Source: Candidatus Aenigmatarchaeota archaeon
Lineage (GTDB): Archaea; Aenigmatarchaeota; Aenigmatarchaeia; CG10238-14
Length of the DNA: 64,000 nt
Reading direction: 5' to 3'
Assembly (NCBI GenBank): GCA_018304545.1
Contig: JAGVVZ010000004.1
Location: forward strand, 1 to 64,000
Shown: piece by piece, positions 51,200 through 59,333 of the stretch
Numbering within the stretch: position 1 is the stretch's first letter
Layout: every line of letters starts with the position of its first letter
Translations under genes and position numbers: made by a program
The notes under the pieces: generated by a model
What the model was told of the DNA's origin: nothing
Seen by the model: only the letters and a program-made list of their open reading frames with translations
The model's database searches: none

Positions 51200-51946
51200 T
51201 TACTGCTTATATCTCCTTTGGTATATATCTTTCTCAATTGCAACATATTTTTCTAAAAACGCTCTACTTATTACTTCTAAGTCTCTTGGTAATGCTTCCC
51301 AGTTTGGAAGATCTTCAACTCCTATTCTTAATAGATGTGACTTTACAAGACCATCCAATTGATCTTTTATTTTACCGCCTATAAGAGGAGTCTTGATCTT
51401 ACCTGCTAAAAATTGTGTTAAAGATAAAATCAATCGAAATTCTTGTTGCAATAAGTCGTTAAATCCATTGATATCAGCTTTATATGCAGATTCGGATAAC
51501 GGCCTAATACTATAGAATCCTTGACCTACAAGACCGCTTTCGTCAATAGCGGACGAAGATAATGAAAGAAGAGCTTTTGTTTCTCTTTCACCTCTATCTA
51601 TTAATCCGTTCTTTACCCTGGTGGCCGCTCTAGCTGCTTCATAAATTTTATCATAGGGCGGATTCATCAATGCAAGTCCCGCAGAAACTCTTACATCAGC
51701 AGCTTTCGCTTCTTCTATTGCTCTTCTAATCATTAATTCATAATCATGTCGTTTGAACTCTTGTATATCGATACTAGCTTCTCCCAATTTTACGGGATCA
51801 AAAGCATCCACATATCTGCTAGCTGCATCCAATGCCCATTTGTTTGCTATTTGGTCACCATAAGTTTGCTGTACATAAGAAAAGGCTTTTTTAAGATGAG
51901 CTGCATATCTAGAAATTAGAACTGCTAATAATTTATCTTGATCCAT
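51200..51946 (-). CDS. Hypothetical protein (about 248 aa)
   Basis: Soluble helix-rich protein beginning MDQDKLLAVLISRY. Segments such as IQEFKRHDYELMIRRAIEEA and FRLILSLTQFLAGKIKTP show no known motif. The longer frame upstream overlaps the divergent gene at 51998 and is rejected. Unknown. Confidence 0.5.
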   Translation of the reverse strand: MDQDKLLAVLISRYAAHLKKAFSYVQQTYGDQIANKWALDAASRYVDAFDPVKLGEASIDIQEFKRHDYELMIRRAIEEAKAADVRVSAGLALMNPPYDKIYEAARAATRVKNGLIDRGERETKALLSLSSSAIDESGLVGQGFYSIRPLSESAYKADINGFNDLLQQEFRLILSLTQFLAGKIKTPLIGGKIKDQLDGLVKSHLLRIGVEDLPNWEALPRDLEVISRAFLEKYVAIEKDIYQRRYKQ

Positions 51947-51997
51947 CCTCTTTTTATTAAACTTCAAGTTTAAATTTTTGTAGCGAACAGTATTCTC

Positions 51998-52273
51998 ATG
52001 AATGGCCACATATATGGAGATGGATCACCTCCTACTATCTGGTACATAAACTATGTAGGAAGACCACTATACAGATTAGGAAGAAAGTTAAATATTCCAA
52101 AAATAGGCTCATTGGCAATGGCTTGCGCTCCAGGTGCCTTTATTCACACTGTTCCTTTTTTATTTTACGGGAACGTAGTTGTAGACTTTTTTGTATTCGC
52201 TATTAGCGAACTTATTATAACCGGATTAATTTATTCAAATCATAGGACGTATGAAACACGTTTAAGTCAATAA
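51998..52273 (+). CDS. Membrane protein (91 aa)
   Basis: Polar N-terminus with IWYINYVGRPLYRLGRKLN, then two hydrophobic segments (AMACAPGAFIHTVPFLFYG and VVVDFFVFAISELIITGLIY). Divergent from the 51946 gene. Unknown. Confidence 0.5.
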   Translation: MNGHIYGDGSPPTIWYINYVGRPLYRLGRKLNIPKIGSLAMACAPGAFIHTVPFLFYGNVVVDFFVFAISELIITGLIYSNHRTYETRLSQ

Positions 52274-52283
52274 AAATAAGTTT

Positions 52284-52661
52284 TTAAGCCATTCCTACAA
52301 TCAAAACTATACCTAAGAGGCAACGAGCTATACGAGGAACATCTTCCTTCCAGCTCTTGGTAACAGTCAATTCAAATCTGTGTCTGTAAATAGAATAAAG
52401 ACCATCTATAGCCAGGAACAATCCCACGAACGCTCCGCTTATTAGTTTTATAACGAAGGCCAGTCCTATAAACAGTTTCATGAATCTCATCATATGATCT
52501 GGAAACTCGTCTGCTATATAACTATCCCAAAAGACAGATGCCCAAGAAGCAGGTGACTTTAATGCATTAATTATGCATTTTTGGATCCACCCCCTTGCTC
52601 CTGCAAAGAGATGTTTTATTTTTTTGAGGACCGGCATTTTCCTCTCTGGCTTCAGTGCCAT
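52284..52661 (-). CDS. Membrane protein (125 aa)
   Basis: Basic, amphipathic N-terminus, then hydrophobic segments KLFIGLAFVIKLISGAFVGLF and a C-terminal LLGIVLIVGM. Unknown; no known motif. Start ATG 52661. The intergenic stretch 52662-52863 shows AT-rich sequence only. Confidence 0.5.
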   Translation of the reverse strand: MALKPERKMPVLKKIKHLFAGARGWIQKCIINALKSPASWASVFWDSYIADEFPDHMMRFMKLFIGLAFVIKLISGAFVGLFLAIDGLYSIYRHRFELTVTKSWKEDVPRIARCLLGIVLIVGMA

Positions 52662-52863
52662 AATACAGAATTCTATATTTTCTGAGTTCTTAAACCTATC
52701 TTTTTAGGCACCAAACTAGGAACAAAAGAAGACTTTATATTACTTTAAATCATGTTTACAGTGTTTATTTGATCTTTCTTAATTAAAAAACAATATTAAA
52801 ACTTGTTTTCACTATAAAATAGTTAAATAATTCAACTAAGCATAAAAAACGGTATTTAATGAC

Positions 52864-54093
52864 TTAATTAATCTTTTTTATGGCACTCTCTAAAATTCGT
52901 ATGCCCATGTCCACTTCTTCTTCATTTATAATAAGTGGCGGCACTATTCTGATACTTTTAGATCCGCAACCTAGGAGCAGCAACCCGTTCCTAAATGCTC
53001 TTTCCTCAACCTTGTCTCTTATCTCAGTTGATTGGAGATCGATAGCAAGCATTAATCCCAGTCCTCTTGCGTTAAACACTTTGTCTGGATAAACATTCTC
53101 CAACTCCTTTAATCTTGATAAAATGTACTTGCCTGTTTTACTGGCCTTTGAAATGAGTTTCTCTTTCTCAATCACTTCAATCATTTTCAATCCAACAGCT
53201 AGATCTATTCTATCCCCTCCTCCCCAAGTGCTGGATACCGCGCCTGCCTCATTAGGATCGTATTCTTTGGAGGATATAGTAGCACCTATCTGGAGCGACT
53301 TGGCTGAGCCTATTATATCCGGTTTGATATTGTAGTTCTCAAAGGCCCACCACTTCCCTGTTCTTCCTATGCCCGACTGCACCTCGTCTATGATTAACGG
53401 TACGTCATACTCTCTCGTCGTTTCTCTTAGGTTCCTTATGAATTTTTGGCTGGCTATATTATAACCGCCTTCCCCTTGAACTATTTCTGTCATTACAAAT
53501 GCTACTTTTCTTTTAGCCAGTAAATCTTTGATGTCATCTATTTTCGGGTCGGAATCACTAGTACAAAAATTTATCCTAATATGAGGTAGCTCGGGATAAT
53601 TTTTCTTCTGTACAGGTTTGCTGAAAGTGTAGGTTAAAGCTCCAAGAGTCCTGCCATGAAAAGCACCGGTACAAGAAATTCCTGACAAAGGGCCTTTCTT
53701 CCTATAAGCAAATTTTATTGAGTTTTCCATCGCTTCTGCGCCCGAGTTGCTAAGAAAAACTTTTGTTAGGTTTGAGGGTGTTATTTTGATCAGTTTTTCA
53801 GCCATTTTCATTTGTTCTTCAGAATAGAAGTCTTGACCAGCAATTTTATGAGCACTGGAAGAACAATATTCTTTCAATACTTTTGCAATTTCCGGGTGAT
53901 TATATCCAATATTAGCACTGCAGACATTAGAGTTGAAATCCAAATACCAGTTATTGTCAACGTCCTGAATAAAAACGCTCTTTCCGCTCTTTATAACTAG
54001 TGGATAGGTGAACGTGCCCTTGACAACGTATCTATTGGTTTTATCAACTATTTTTTTAGACTTAGAAGTCAGTTTTATTGGTTTTATTTGCAT
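52864..54093 (-). CDS. Class III PLP aminotransferase
   Basis: This 409-aa protein shows SNSGAEAMENSIKFAYRK, GAFHGRTLGALTYT, IVQGEGGYN, LIIDEVQSGIGRTG and the PLP lysine in GSAKSLQIGATIS. It resembles 4-aminobutyrate, lysine-epsilon or acetylornithine aminotransferases; the substrate cannot be fixed. Ornithine aminotransferase activity would fit the nearby OTC. Confidence 0.88.
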   Translation of the reverse strand: MQIKPIKLTSKSKKIVDKTNRYVVKGTFTYPLVIKSGKSVFIQDVDNNWYLDFNSNVCSANIGYNHPEIAKVLKEYCSSSAHKIAGQDFYSEEQMKMAEKLIKITPSNLTKVFLSNSGAEAMENSIKFAYRKKGPLSGISCTGAFHGRTLGALTYTFSKPVQKKNYPELPHIRINFCTSDSDPKIDDIKDLLAKRKVAFVMTEIVQGEGGYNIASQKFIRNLRETTREYDVPLIIDEVQSGIGRTGKWWAFENYNIKPDIIGSAKSLQIGATISSKEYDPNEAGAVSSTWGGGDRIDLAVGLKMIEVIEKEKLISKASKTGKYILSRLKELENVYPDKVFNARGLGLMLAIDLQSTEIRDKVEERAFRNGLLLLGCGSKSIRIVPPLIINEEEVDMGIRILESAIKKIN

Positions 54094-54172
54094 ATAATAA
54101 TAAAGGATTTTGTAATTGAAAAGATTGATATCACTACCATCCGATAGAAATATTTATATATTCAAAATAGCT

Positions 54173-54182
54173 ACTATACAGT
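54173..54182. promoter_or_regulatory. Near-palindrome ACTATACAGT before gene at 54190
   Basis: One mismatch to the ACTATATAGT palindrome. It lies 8-17 bp before ATG 54190 and downstream of TATA-like TTTATATA (about 54154). Same layout as at 47028. Confidence 0.4.
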
Positions 54183-54189
54183 GACTAAA

Positions 54190-55008
54190 ATGATTACACG
54201 AGCAGATTTAACAATGGGACTAAGTGAAGTTCTGGAAGCTTCTCATCCAACAGCGAGTTATTTTTTAAGAAGAACTGTACCAGAATCACAACAAACTACA
54301 TACGACGCGTGGAGAAATTATAGAGAGACTCGTGCAACTGTTGATAAATATTTAGATTATGGTAAATTTGATAAAGATGGTCTTCCTCAAATAATTGGAA
54401 TTGCGTTTGATGATAAATATGATCTTCCACAACAACCAGTTATTCTAGATTTAACAAGTGTCGGTGGAAGGTTAGACAGAATTGGGAAATCTAACAGATT
54501 TGTTGAAGAAGATAGAAAAAGAGATATTAGAAGTGGTTATGGGAATATGAAGGAAGGCGGATTCGATGTCTATGACTTATACAAAAAGGTTTTGAGCACC
54601 TTCGTAATACGTCATTCAGGAGATTTATATTCGATGATTGTGGATGGACCAGATATTGGAAGAGAACCCTCATCTGCAGCAGAATTTATTCGTTATTCAA
54701 TGCCAAGTAGAATCGACGCTCTTTTAGGATTTACTAGCAGAGTTTTTGCATATCTAGATACGCGTGAATCCATTGTGTTGAGTAATATTCGAAGATCAGC
54801 TATCCAAAATGTAAGTAATGCCTGTTATAAAAAAGTAGAGGCGATGGTTAATGACCCGCTTGCTACCGAACAATTACCAACTGCTCTGGATTTGATAAAT
54901 GCTGCATTAGATTTGGCAAATACACATAAAGTTGAATTAAGAAACAGAGAAAGTTTTGAGGAACTAAGAGCAAAGGTAGAAACAGAGAAACGACGCTTAT
55001 TGGGGTAA
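54190..55008 (+). CDS. Hypothetical protein (272 aa)
   Basis: Soluble helix-rich protein: SEVLEASHPTASYFLRRTVP, then IIGIAFDDKYDLPQQ and a C-terminal charged coiled coil (FEELRAKVETEKRRLLG). No known motif. ATG 54190 is preferred over GTG 54181, which lies inside the palindromic promoter element. Monocistronic. Confidence 0.5.
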   Translation: MITRADLTMGLSEVLEASHPTASYFLRRTVPESQQTTYDAWRNYRETRATVDKYLDYGKFDKDGLPQIIGIAFDDKYDLPQQPVILDLTSVGGRLDRIGKSNRFVEEDRKRDIRSGYGNMKEGGFDVYDLYKKVLSTFVIRHSGDLYSMIVDGPDIGREPSSAAEFIRYSMPSRIDALLGFTSRVFAYLDTRESIVLSNIRRSAIQNVSNACYKKVEAMVNDPLATEQLPTALDLINAALDLANTHKVELRNRESFEELRAKVETEKRRLLG

Positions 55009-55016
55009 ACTGCTTT

Positions 55017-55499
55017 TTAATCTTGAATTTTAATGATTCTATCCAGTATCAAATGCGAGCTATAACAAACGAACAATATAATAAAAGTCATAAAAGAGGT
55101 CAAAATATCTGTTCTAAGAAAGAAGTAAGTAATAAAAAACAAAATAAGAGAGAGGATAAAGGAAAAGTTTAGAGTATGAGTAAAGCCTCTATGATGCGTC
55201 GGGAAGAATCTTATTACGCAGTAAGAAACAGTAAAAAATAATGCTACGCTGTACCATTCACTTAGATTGAAATTTATTAAATATAGGATCGTCATCATCA
55301 CAGCTAAAATTAATGCCAACCAGTTCCTTACCCTGCTTTTGTTCGTGTCAATATCAGGAAAAACCGATACTATCACCGCAAATAATGAAATCACAACAAC
55401 ATAAAAGATGCCAGTCTCTGGTCTTAAAAGGAACAACAACTTCAGCCAGAAAAGAAAGATGATAAGATTAATGAATATGTGCGTTTTCCAAGATGGCAT
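55017..55499 (-). CDS. YdjM/DUF457-like membrane metal-dependent hydrolase
   Basis: This 160-aa protein starts MPSWKTHIFINL. It has FPDIDTNKS and HHRGFTHTLNF between membrane helices and a final HLILDRI. The His/Asp pattern is that of the LexA-regulated YdjM family of predicted membrane hydrolases. It follows acdB by 4 nt. Confidence 0.82.
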   Translation of the reverse strand: MPSWKTHIFINLIIFLFWLKLLFLLRPETGIFYVVVISLFAVIVSVFPDIDTNKSRVRNWLALILAVMMTILYLINFNLSEWYSVALFFTVSYCVIRFFPTHHRGFTHTLNFSFILSLILFFITYFFLRTDILTSFMTFIILFVCYSSHLILDRIIKIQD

Positions 55500-55503
55500 C
55501 AGT

Positions 55504-56196
55504 TCACTCTATAATTATTCTTGCATCCGTTGCTATCGCTCCTTGACTCATTGCGAAGACGGGATTGATATCTAATTCCCTGATCTCCGGATTTTCTTGG
55601 AGCATTTTAGAAGTTTTCATTATTATATCAACTAGCGCAGGTATATCAGCAGGCTTCTTGCCTCTATATCCTTTCAATATCTTAACTGCCTTCACTTCCT
55701 CAATCATATCCTCTGCATCGTTTTTTGAGATCGGCACTATCCTGAAGCTTATATCGTCATACACTTCAACAAATATGCCGCCAAAACCAAACGCCAAAAC
55801 TTGACCGAACGTCTGATCGTACTTGCCACCTACTATTACTTCATATCCACCACTAAGCATCTGCTGAACTAGAATCCCGTCTAATACAGCATCCGGTCTT
55901 TTTGATTTGACATTTCTAAGAAGCTGATGATAGGCCAGTCTCAACTCTTTGTCATTTCTTACGTTTAATATCACGCCGCCTGCTTCTGTTTTATGTATTA
56001 TCTGAGGGGAAATGGCTTTCAAAACCAGTGGATAGCCGATCCTTTCGCCAAACCTTAAGGCATCTTCAAAACTTCTGACAAGCTCTGCCTTGGCAACAGG
56101 TATTCCATAATGGATAAGGACTTCTCTTGCCTCTGCCTCAGTGAGATTGTTTCTATTTTGCAATTTCAGTTTTGCAAAAATTTCCTTTGGTTTCAT
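55504..56196 (-). CDS. acdB: ADP-forming acyl-CoA synthetase beta subunit
   Basis: This 230-aa ATP-grasp protein has LTEAEAREVLIHYGIPVAKA, GYPLVLKAISPQIIHKTEAGGV, VGGKYDQTFGQVLAFGFGGI and ELDINPVFA. Usual beta-subunit length. It complements acdA at 48934, which is on the opposite strand. Confidence 0.92.
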   Translation of the reverse strand: MKPKEIFAKLKLQNRNNLTEAEAREVLIHYGIPVAKAELVRSFEDALRFGERIGYPLVLKAISPQIIHKTEAGGVILNVRNDKELRLAYHQLLRNVKSKRPDAVLDGILVQQMLSGGYEVIVGGKYDQTFGQVLAFGFGGIFVEVYDDISFRIVPISKNDAEDMIEEVKAVKILKGYRGKKPADIPALVDIIMKTSKMLQENPEIRELDINPVFAMSQGAIATDARIIIE

Positions 56197-56232
56197 ATAT
56201 TAATTAATATACTTCTACAATAAATTAATTTT

Positions 56233-56826
56233 ATGTTTGAGAGCATAGTTGCCAGCTTGGAAACTTTCTCATTAGCATTTGGTCCTCTAGGAATTTTCAT
56301 TGGAATGGCTTTAGAATCCAGTATCATACCTGTTCCTGCTGAAGCTGTTTTAGCAGCAGCCACTCTACTAGGATATACACCTTTAGAAGTGGCTATATGG
56401 GGCGGCTTAGGTGCGACATTTGGCGGAGTAATAGGATATTATATAGGCAGTTTGGGCGGGAGACCTATACTCAACAAATACGGCAAATATATCTTTATAA
56501 CAGAAGAAAAATTGAACGGGCTCGATAGTCTTTTCAAGAAACGCGGCAACTTTGTCGTTCTGGCAGGAAGGTTAATACCATTTATTCCATTCAAAATATT
56601 TTCAATAACAGCCGGGATAGCAAAAATGGATATTAAAGGATTTACTCTGTTCACCCTAATAGGATCTATACCCAGAGCATTCATGCTTTCTTATCTCGGA
56701 TACAAGCTTCTAGAGATAGGCAATGTGCCATTGATGATCTTATCCATGTTCTTGCTGTTGATAATTCCTTTTGCTGTTGAAGGATGGATAACACGAAAAG
56801 GAAAAAAAGACAAAAACAACAAATAG
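56233..56826 (+). CDS. DedA-family (VTT) membrane protein
   Basis: This 197-aa protein has several membrane helices with SSIIPVPAEAVLAAATLLG, FGGVIGYYIGSLGG, and the family motif FVVLAGRLIPFIPFKIFSITAG. A basic tail closes it. DedA proteins are proposed lipid scramblases or transporters. The stop overlaps the tRNA-Gln end on the other strand. Confidence 0.9.
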   Translation: MFESIVASLETFSLAFGPLGIFIGMALESSIIPVPAEAVLAAATLLGYTPLEVAIWGGLGATFGGVIGYYIGSLGGRPILNKYGKYIFITEEKLNGLDSLFKKRGNFVVLAGRLIPFIPFKIFSITAGIAKMDIKGFTLFTLIGSIPRAFMLSYLGYKLLEIGNVPLMILSMFLLLIIPFAVEGWITRKGKKDKNNK

Positions 56827-56911
56827 CCCCGCCCAGATTCGAACTGGGGTCTAGAGCTCCAGAGGCTCTTATGCTTGACCATTCTGCGTTTGCACTCTAC
56901 ACCACGGGGCT
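56824..56911 (-). tRNA. tRNA-Gln (CTG) with 15-nt D-loop insertion
   Basis: From 56911: acceptor AGCCCCG/CGGGGCT, anticodon stem AGAGC/GCTCT with loop CTCTGGA (anticodon CTG), T arm CCCAG-TTCGAAT-CTGGG, discriminator A. The D loop between GTGT and GCAT has 24 nt rather than the usual 9 (AG...GGTCAA). Removing 15 nt (about 56882-56896, containing TGC-AAAC-GCA) restores a normal loop. A short non-canonical intron is the best guess; a large D loop is the alternative. Confidence 0.85.
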
Positions 56912-56951
56912 ATGACTAGAATTGGGATTTTGAAAATTAAAATGATGTGAT

Positions 56952-57161
56952 TTATTTAGCTTCCTTAATGCCTTTCTGCGTAATAGCAAAAGTAGTATGC
57001 GAGCCATATAAAGGTGTTATAAGTTCGTTTTCAACTAACGAACTAATGGCATTATCTATATTTCCATTATCTTTAGCTACTTCAATCAACTCTGATCTAT
57101 TAGCCACTAAAGATTCGCTTAATTTCTTCAATATCTTTTTTTCAGTATTCCCGTTTTTCAT
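56952..57161 (-). CDS. Small winged-helix-like protein
   Basis: This 69-aa protein: KKILKKLSESLVANRSELI, then NIDNAISSLVENELITPLYG and a short wing (TTFAITQKGIKEAK). Overlaps the DJ-1-like gene by 20 nt on the same strand. Could be a regulator or the HTH subunit of a two-part protein. Confidence 0.55.
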   Translation of the reverse strand: MKNGNTEKKILKKLSESLVANRSELIEVAKDNGNIDNAISSLVENELITPLYGSHTTFAITQKGIKEAK

Positions 57162-57690
57162 GTATAGCTAACTCCTTCTTTAACCTTAATACTTCATTAT
57201 CACCCTTAAGCTTTTTAACTATTGCTAATGCAAACTCCAAGGCAGTTCCAGGTCCTTGTGAAGTTATGAGGTTGTCCACTATCACTACGGGTTGGTCTCG
57301 AGGATAATCTAAAAGCTTCTCCATGCCAGGAGTTATTGTAGCCTTTTTACCTTCCAGTAAACCCAAGTTAGCTAATATAGAAACAGACTCGCCTATCGCC
57401 GCAATATTTCTTCCGGCTTGGGAGAATCGTTTGATAATCTCATTTATAGTGGCGGTTTTAGATAAAATATTATATCCGGGGCCGCCCGGCAAGACTATAG
57501 TTGTATATTCAGAAGGATTTATTTGTGGGAGTCTTTTATCAACATGAATCTTAATCCCGCTCTTACTTGTAATCATCGAGCCTATGACACCAACTGCATC
57601 CACGGGAACATTTGATCTCTTTAAAACATTAATAATCGTGAATGCTTCGATTTCGTCAAAACCGTCTGCCAACATAAGTAAAGTTTTCAT
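57142..57690 (-). CDS. DJ-1/PfpI-like protein lacking the nucleophile Cys
   Basis: This 182-aa protein begins LLMLADGFDEIEAF, with the conserved Glu. It continues IVLPGGPGYNIL, then IAAIGESVSILANLGLL, and ATITPGMEKLL, with SQGPGTALEFALAI. In the family the segment is AxICAxPxxLAxxGLL; here IC is IG, so the catalytic cysteine is absent. Probably non-catalytic or with changed chemistry. Confidence 0.85.
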   Translation of the reverse strand: MKTLLMLADGFDEIEAFTIINVLKRSNVPVDAVGVIGSMITSKSGIKIHVDKRLPQINPSEYTTIVLPGGPGYNILSKTATINEIIKRFSQAGRNIAAIGESVSILANLGLLEGKKATITPGMEKLLDYPRDQPVVIVDNLITSQGPGTALEFALAIVKKLKGDNEVLRLKKELAIHEKREY

Positions 57691-57761
57691 GTAATCACCT
57701 AATTAATATAATCTTAAGAAAAAGATATATACAATTATTGCAAGCTATTAATAGTGATTTA

Positions 57762-58112
57762 ATGGATACAGAATACAAGCAAGTAATTGTGCTGAGAACG
57801 GATATAGAAATGAGCGATGGAAAAAAGTGTGCGCAATCCTGCCATGCTAGCTTGGGATCATATAAAACTGCAAAAAAGATTATAGCCAAGAAATGGGAAA
57901 CAGAAGGCTGCAAAAAAATAGTGTTGACGATTTCTTCAGAAAAAAAGTTATTGACATTATATGAAAAGGCAAAAGAGCTAAAGCTGCCATGTTATTTAGT
58001 TAGAGATGGCGGTCACACAGAAGTTCCTGCTGGCACTCTGACGGCACTGGGCATAGGTCCGGAAAAAAATGAAATAATAGATCAAATAACAGGCAGATTA
58101 CAGTTATTATAA
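57762..58112 (+). CDS. pth2: Peptidyl-tRNA hydrolase 2
   Basis: A protein of about 116 residues with KQVIVLRTDIEMSDGKKCAQ, CHASLGSYKTAKK, VRDGGHTEVPAGTLTALGIGP and DQITGRLQLL, the Pth2 motifs including the active-site Asp region. GTGATTTA precedes ATG 57762. Releases peptide from peptidyl-tRNA. Confidence 0.94.
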   Translation: MDTEYKQVIVLRTDIEMSDGKKCAQSCHASLGSYKTAKKIIAKKWETEGCKKIVLTISSEKKLLTLYEKAKELKLPCYLVRDGGHTEVPAGTLTALGIGPEKNEIIDQITGRLQLL

Positions 58113-58136
58113 TTAATAAGAAACACAACAATTGTT

Positions 58137-58661
58137 ATGAAAAAAATCACATTATATATTGCAATAAGTCTCGACGGTTTTATAGCAAGAAAAGATGGTA
58201 GAATTGACTGGTTGTCTCCTTTTGAAAACAGCGAAGAAGATTATGGATATAAAGAATTTTACAAAAACGTAGACACAGTAATAATGGGAAATAAAACATA
58301 CAAACAAACTTTGTCCTTTTCTGAATTTCCGTTCAAAGACAAAAAATGCTATGTATTTACTAGAGACAAGAAAAAAACAAAGGATGAAAATGCGATTTTT
58401 GTAAATAAGAAAACAAAGAATTTTATAAAAAAACTAGATAAAGAAGATAAAAACATGTGGCTTGTTGGCGGCGCATCAATAGTAAAAGAATTTTTAAAAC
58501 TGGATTTGATAGATGAATTCATAATAAGCGTGATACCTATTTTGCTCGGTGATGGCATACGTCTTTTTAATGGAAAGTTAAATGAAAAAATATTGAGATT
58601 AATAGATATCAAATCATTTGATTCTGGGTTAGCACAGATATATTATAAAAGAATTAGATAG
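58137..58661 (+). CDS. DHFR-like / RibD C-terminal reductase
   Basis: This 174-aa protein: ITLYIAISLDGFIARKDGRI, VIMGNKTYKQTLSFSEFP, MWLVGGASIVKEFLKLDLID and SVIPILLGDGIRLF, matching the RibD C-terminal/YyaP subfamily. An NADPH-dependent reductase; the substrate is unclear. Confidence 0.85.
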   Translation: MKKITLYIAISLDGFIARKDGRIDWLSPFENSEEDYGYKEFYKNVDTVIMGNKTYKQTLSFSEFPFKDKKCYVFTRDKKKTKDENAIFVNKKTKNFIKKLDKEDKNMWLVGGASIVKEFLKLDLIDEFIISVIPILLGDGIRLFNGKLNEKILRLIDIKSFDSGLAQIYYKRIR

Positions 58662-58677
58662 GGCGATTATATTTTGC

Positions 58678-59253
58678 TTAGGTAACTAGTTCATACTTCC
58701 GCATTGCTGTCAATATTGTCTTGATCACAGCGAGGTCAAAATCCCTGTAATTCTTTGCATATATCCAGATCCTGTTTCCACCGACTCTGACATAAGTTTC
58801 GTTTGCCAAACCTGGGGGAACAAATATTATCTTTAATACTTCATCCTCTCTTGTTACATTTTCAAAAGAAGTTATCTGCTCAGCATCAAAATTCTTCACA
58901 ATGATTATGGGTCTTCTGGTGTTATACATCTGTGTTAACTTGTTCGTCAGCTCAAATATCTCTACTTTGTAATATCCGTTAGTTTTAGCATCAAGGGGTG
59001 CATAATAATAAGTTATATTCGTCATCCGATAATTCCAGAATGCCTTATTCAATTGGCTTTCATCAGGAACTATTTTTATTTTCTCTGCGTCTCTTACATT
59101 GTCTCTGAATGTGAATATAGATCTGTGGTGTTTTACTTGTGTTATAGGTTTATTTTTGATCGTCAAATACAAAAATCCAGATAACAAAGCTATAATTATT
59201 ACAGTGATAAGAATTGGTTTTATAAATTTTTTTGGTTTTAAAACAACTTTCAT
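58678..59253 (-). CDS. Membrane-anchored extracellular protein
   Basis: This 191-aa protein has a basic N-terminus with one membrane helix (ILITVIIIALLSGFLYLTI). A soluble domain with beta strands follows (YYAPLDAKTNGYYKVEIF, PIIIVKNFDAEQI, YVRVGGNRIWIYAKNYRD). Downstream of the S-layer gene, so an envelope role is likely. Family not named. Confidence 0.6.
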   Translation of the reverse strand: MKVVLKPKKFIKPILITVIIIALLSGFLYLTIKNKPITQVKHHRSIFTFRDNVRDAEKIKIVPDESQLNKAFWNYRMTNITYYYAPLDAKTNGYYKVEIFELTNKLTQMYNTRRPIIIVKNFDAEQITSFENVTREDEVLKIIFVPPGLANETYVRVGGNRIWIYAKNYRDFDLAVIKTILTAMRKYELVT

Positions 59254-59333
59254 AAACGCTCACAATTCTCTTAGAATTTTATATAAAAATAAAAGAAAAA
59301 AGAAGGCCTAAAGTCCGTAAGACTTCAGCTTCC

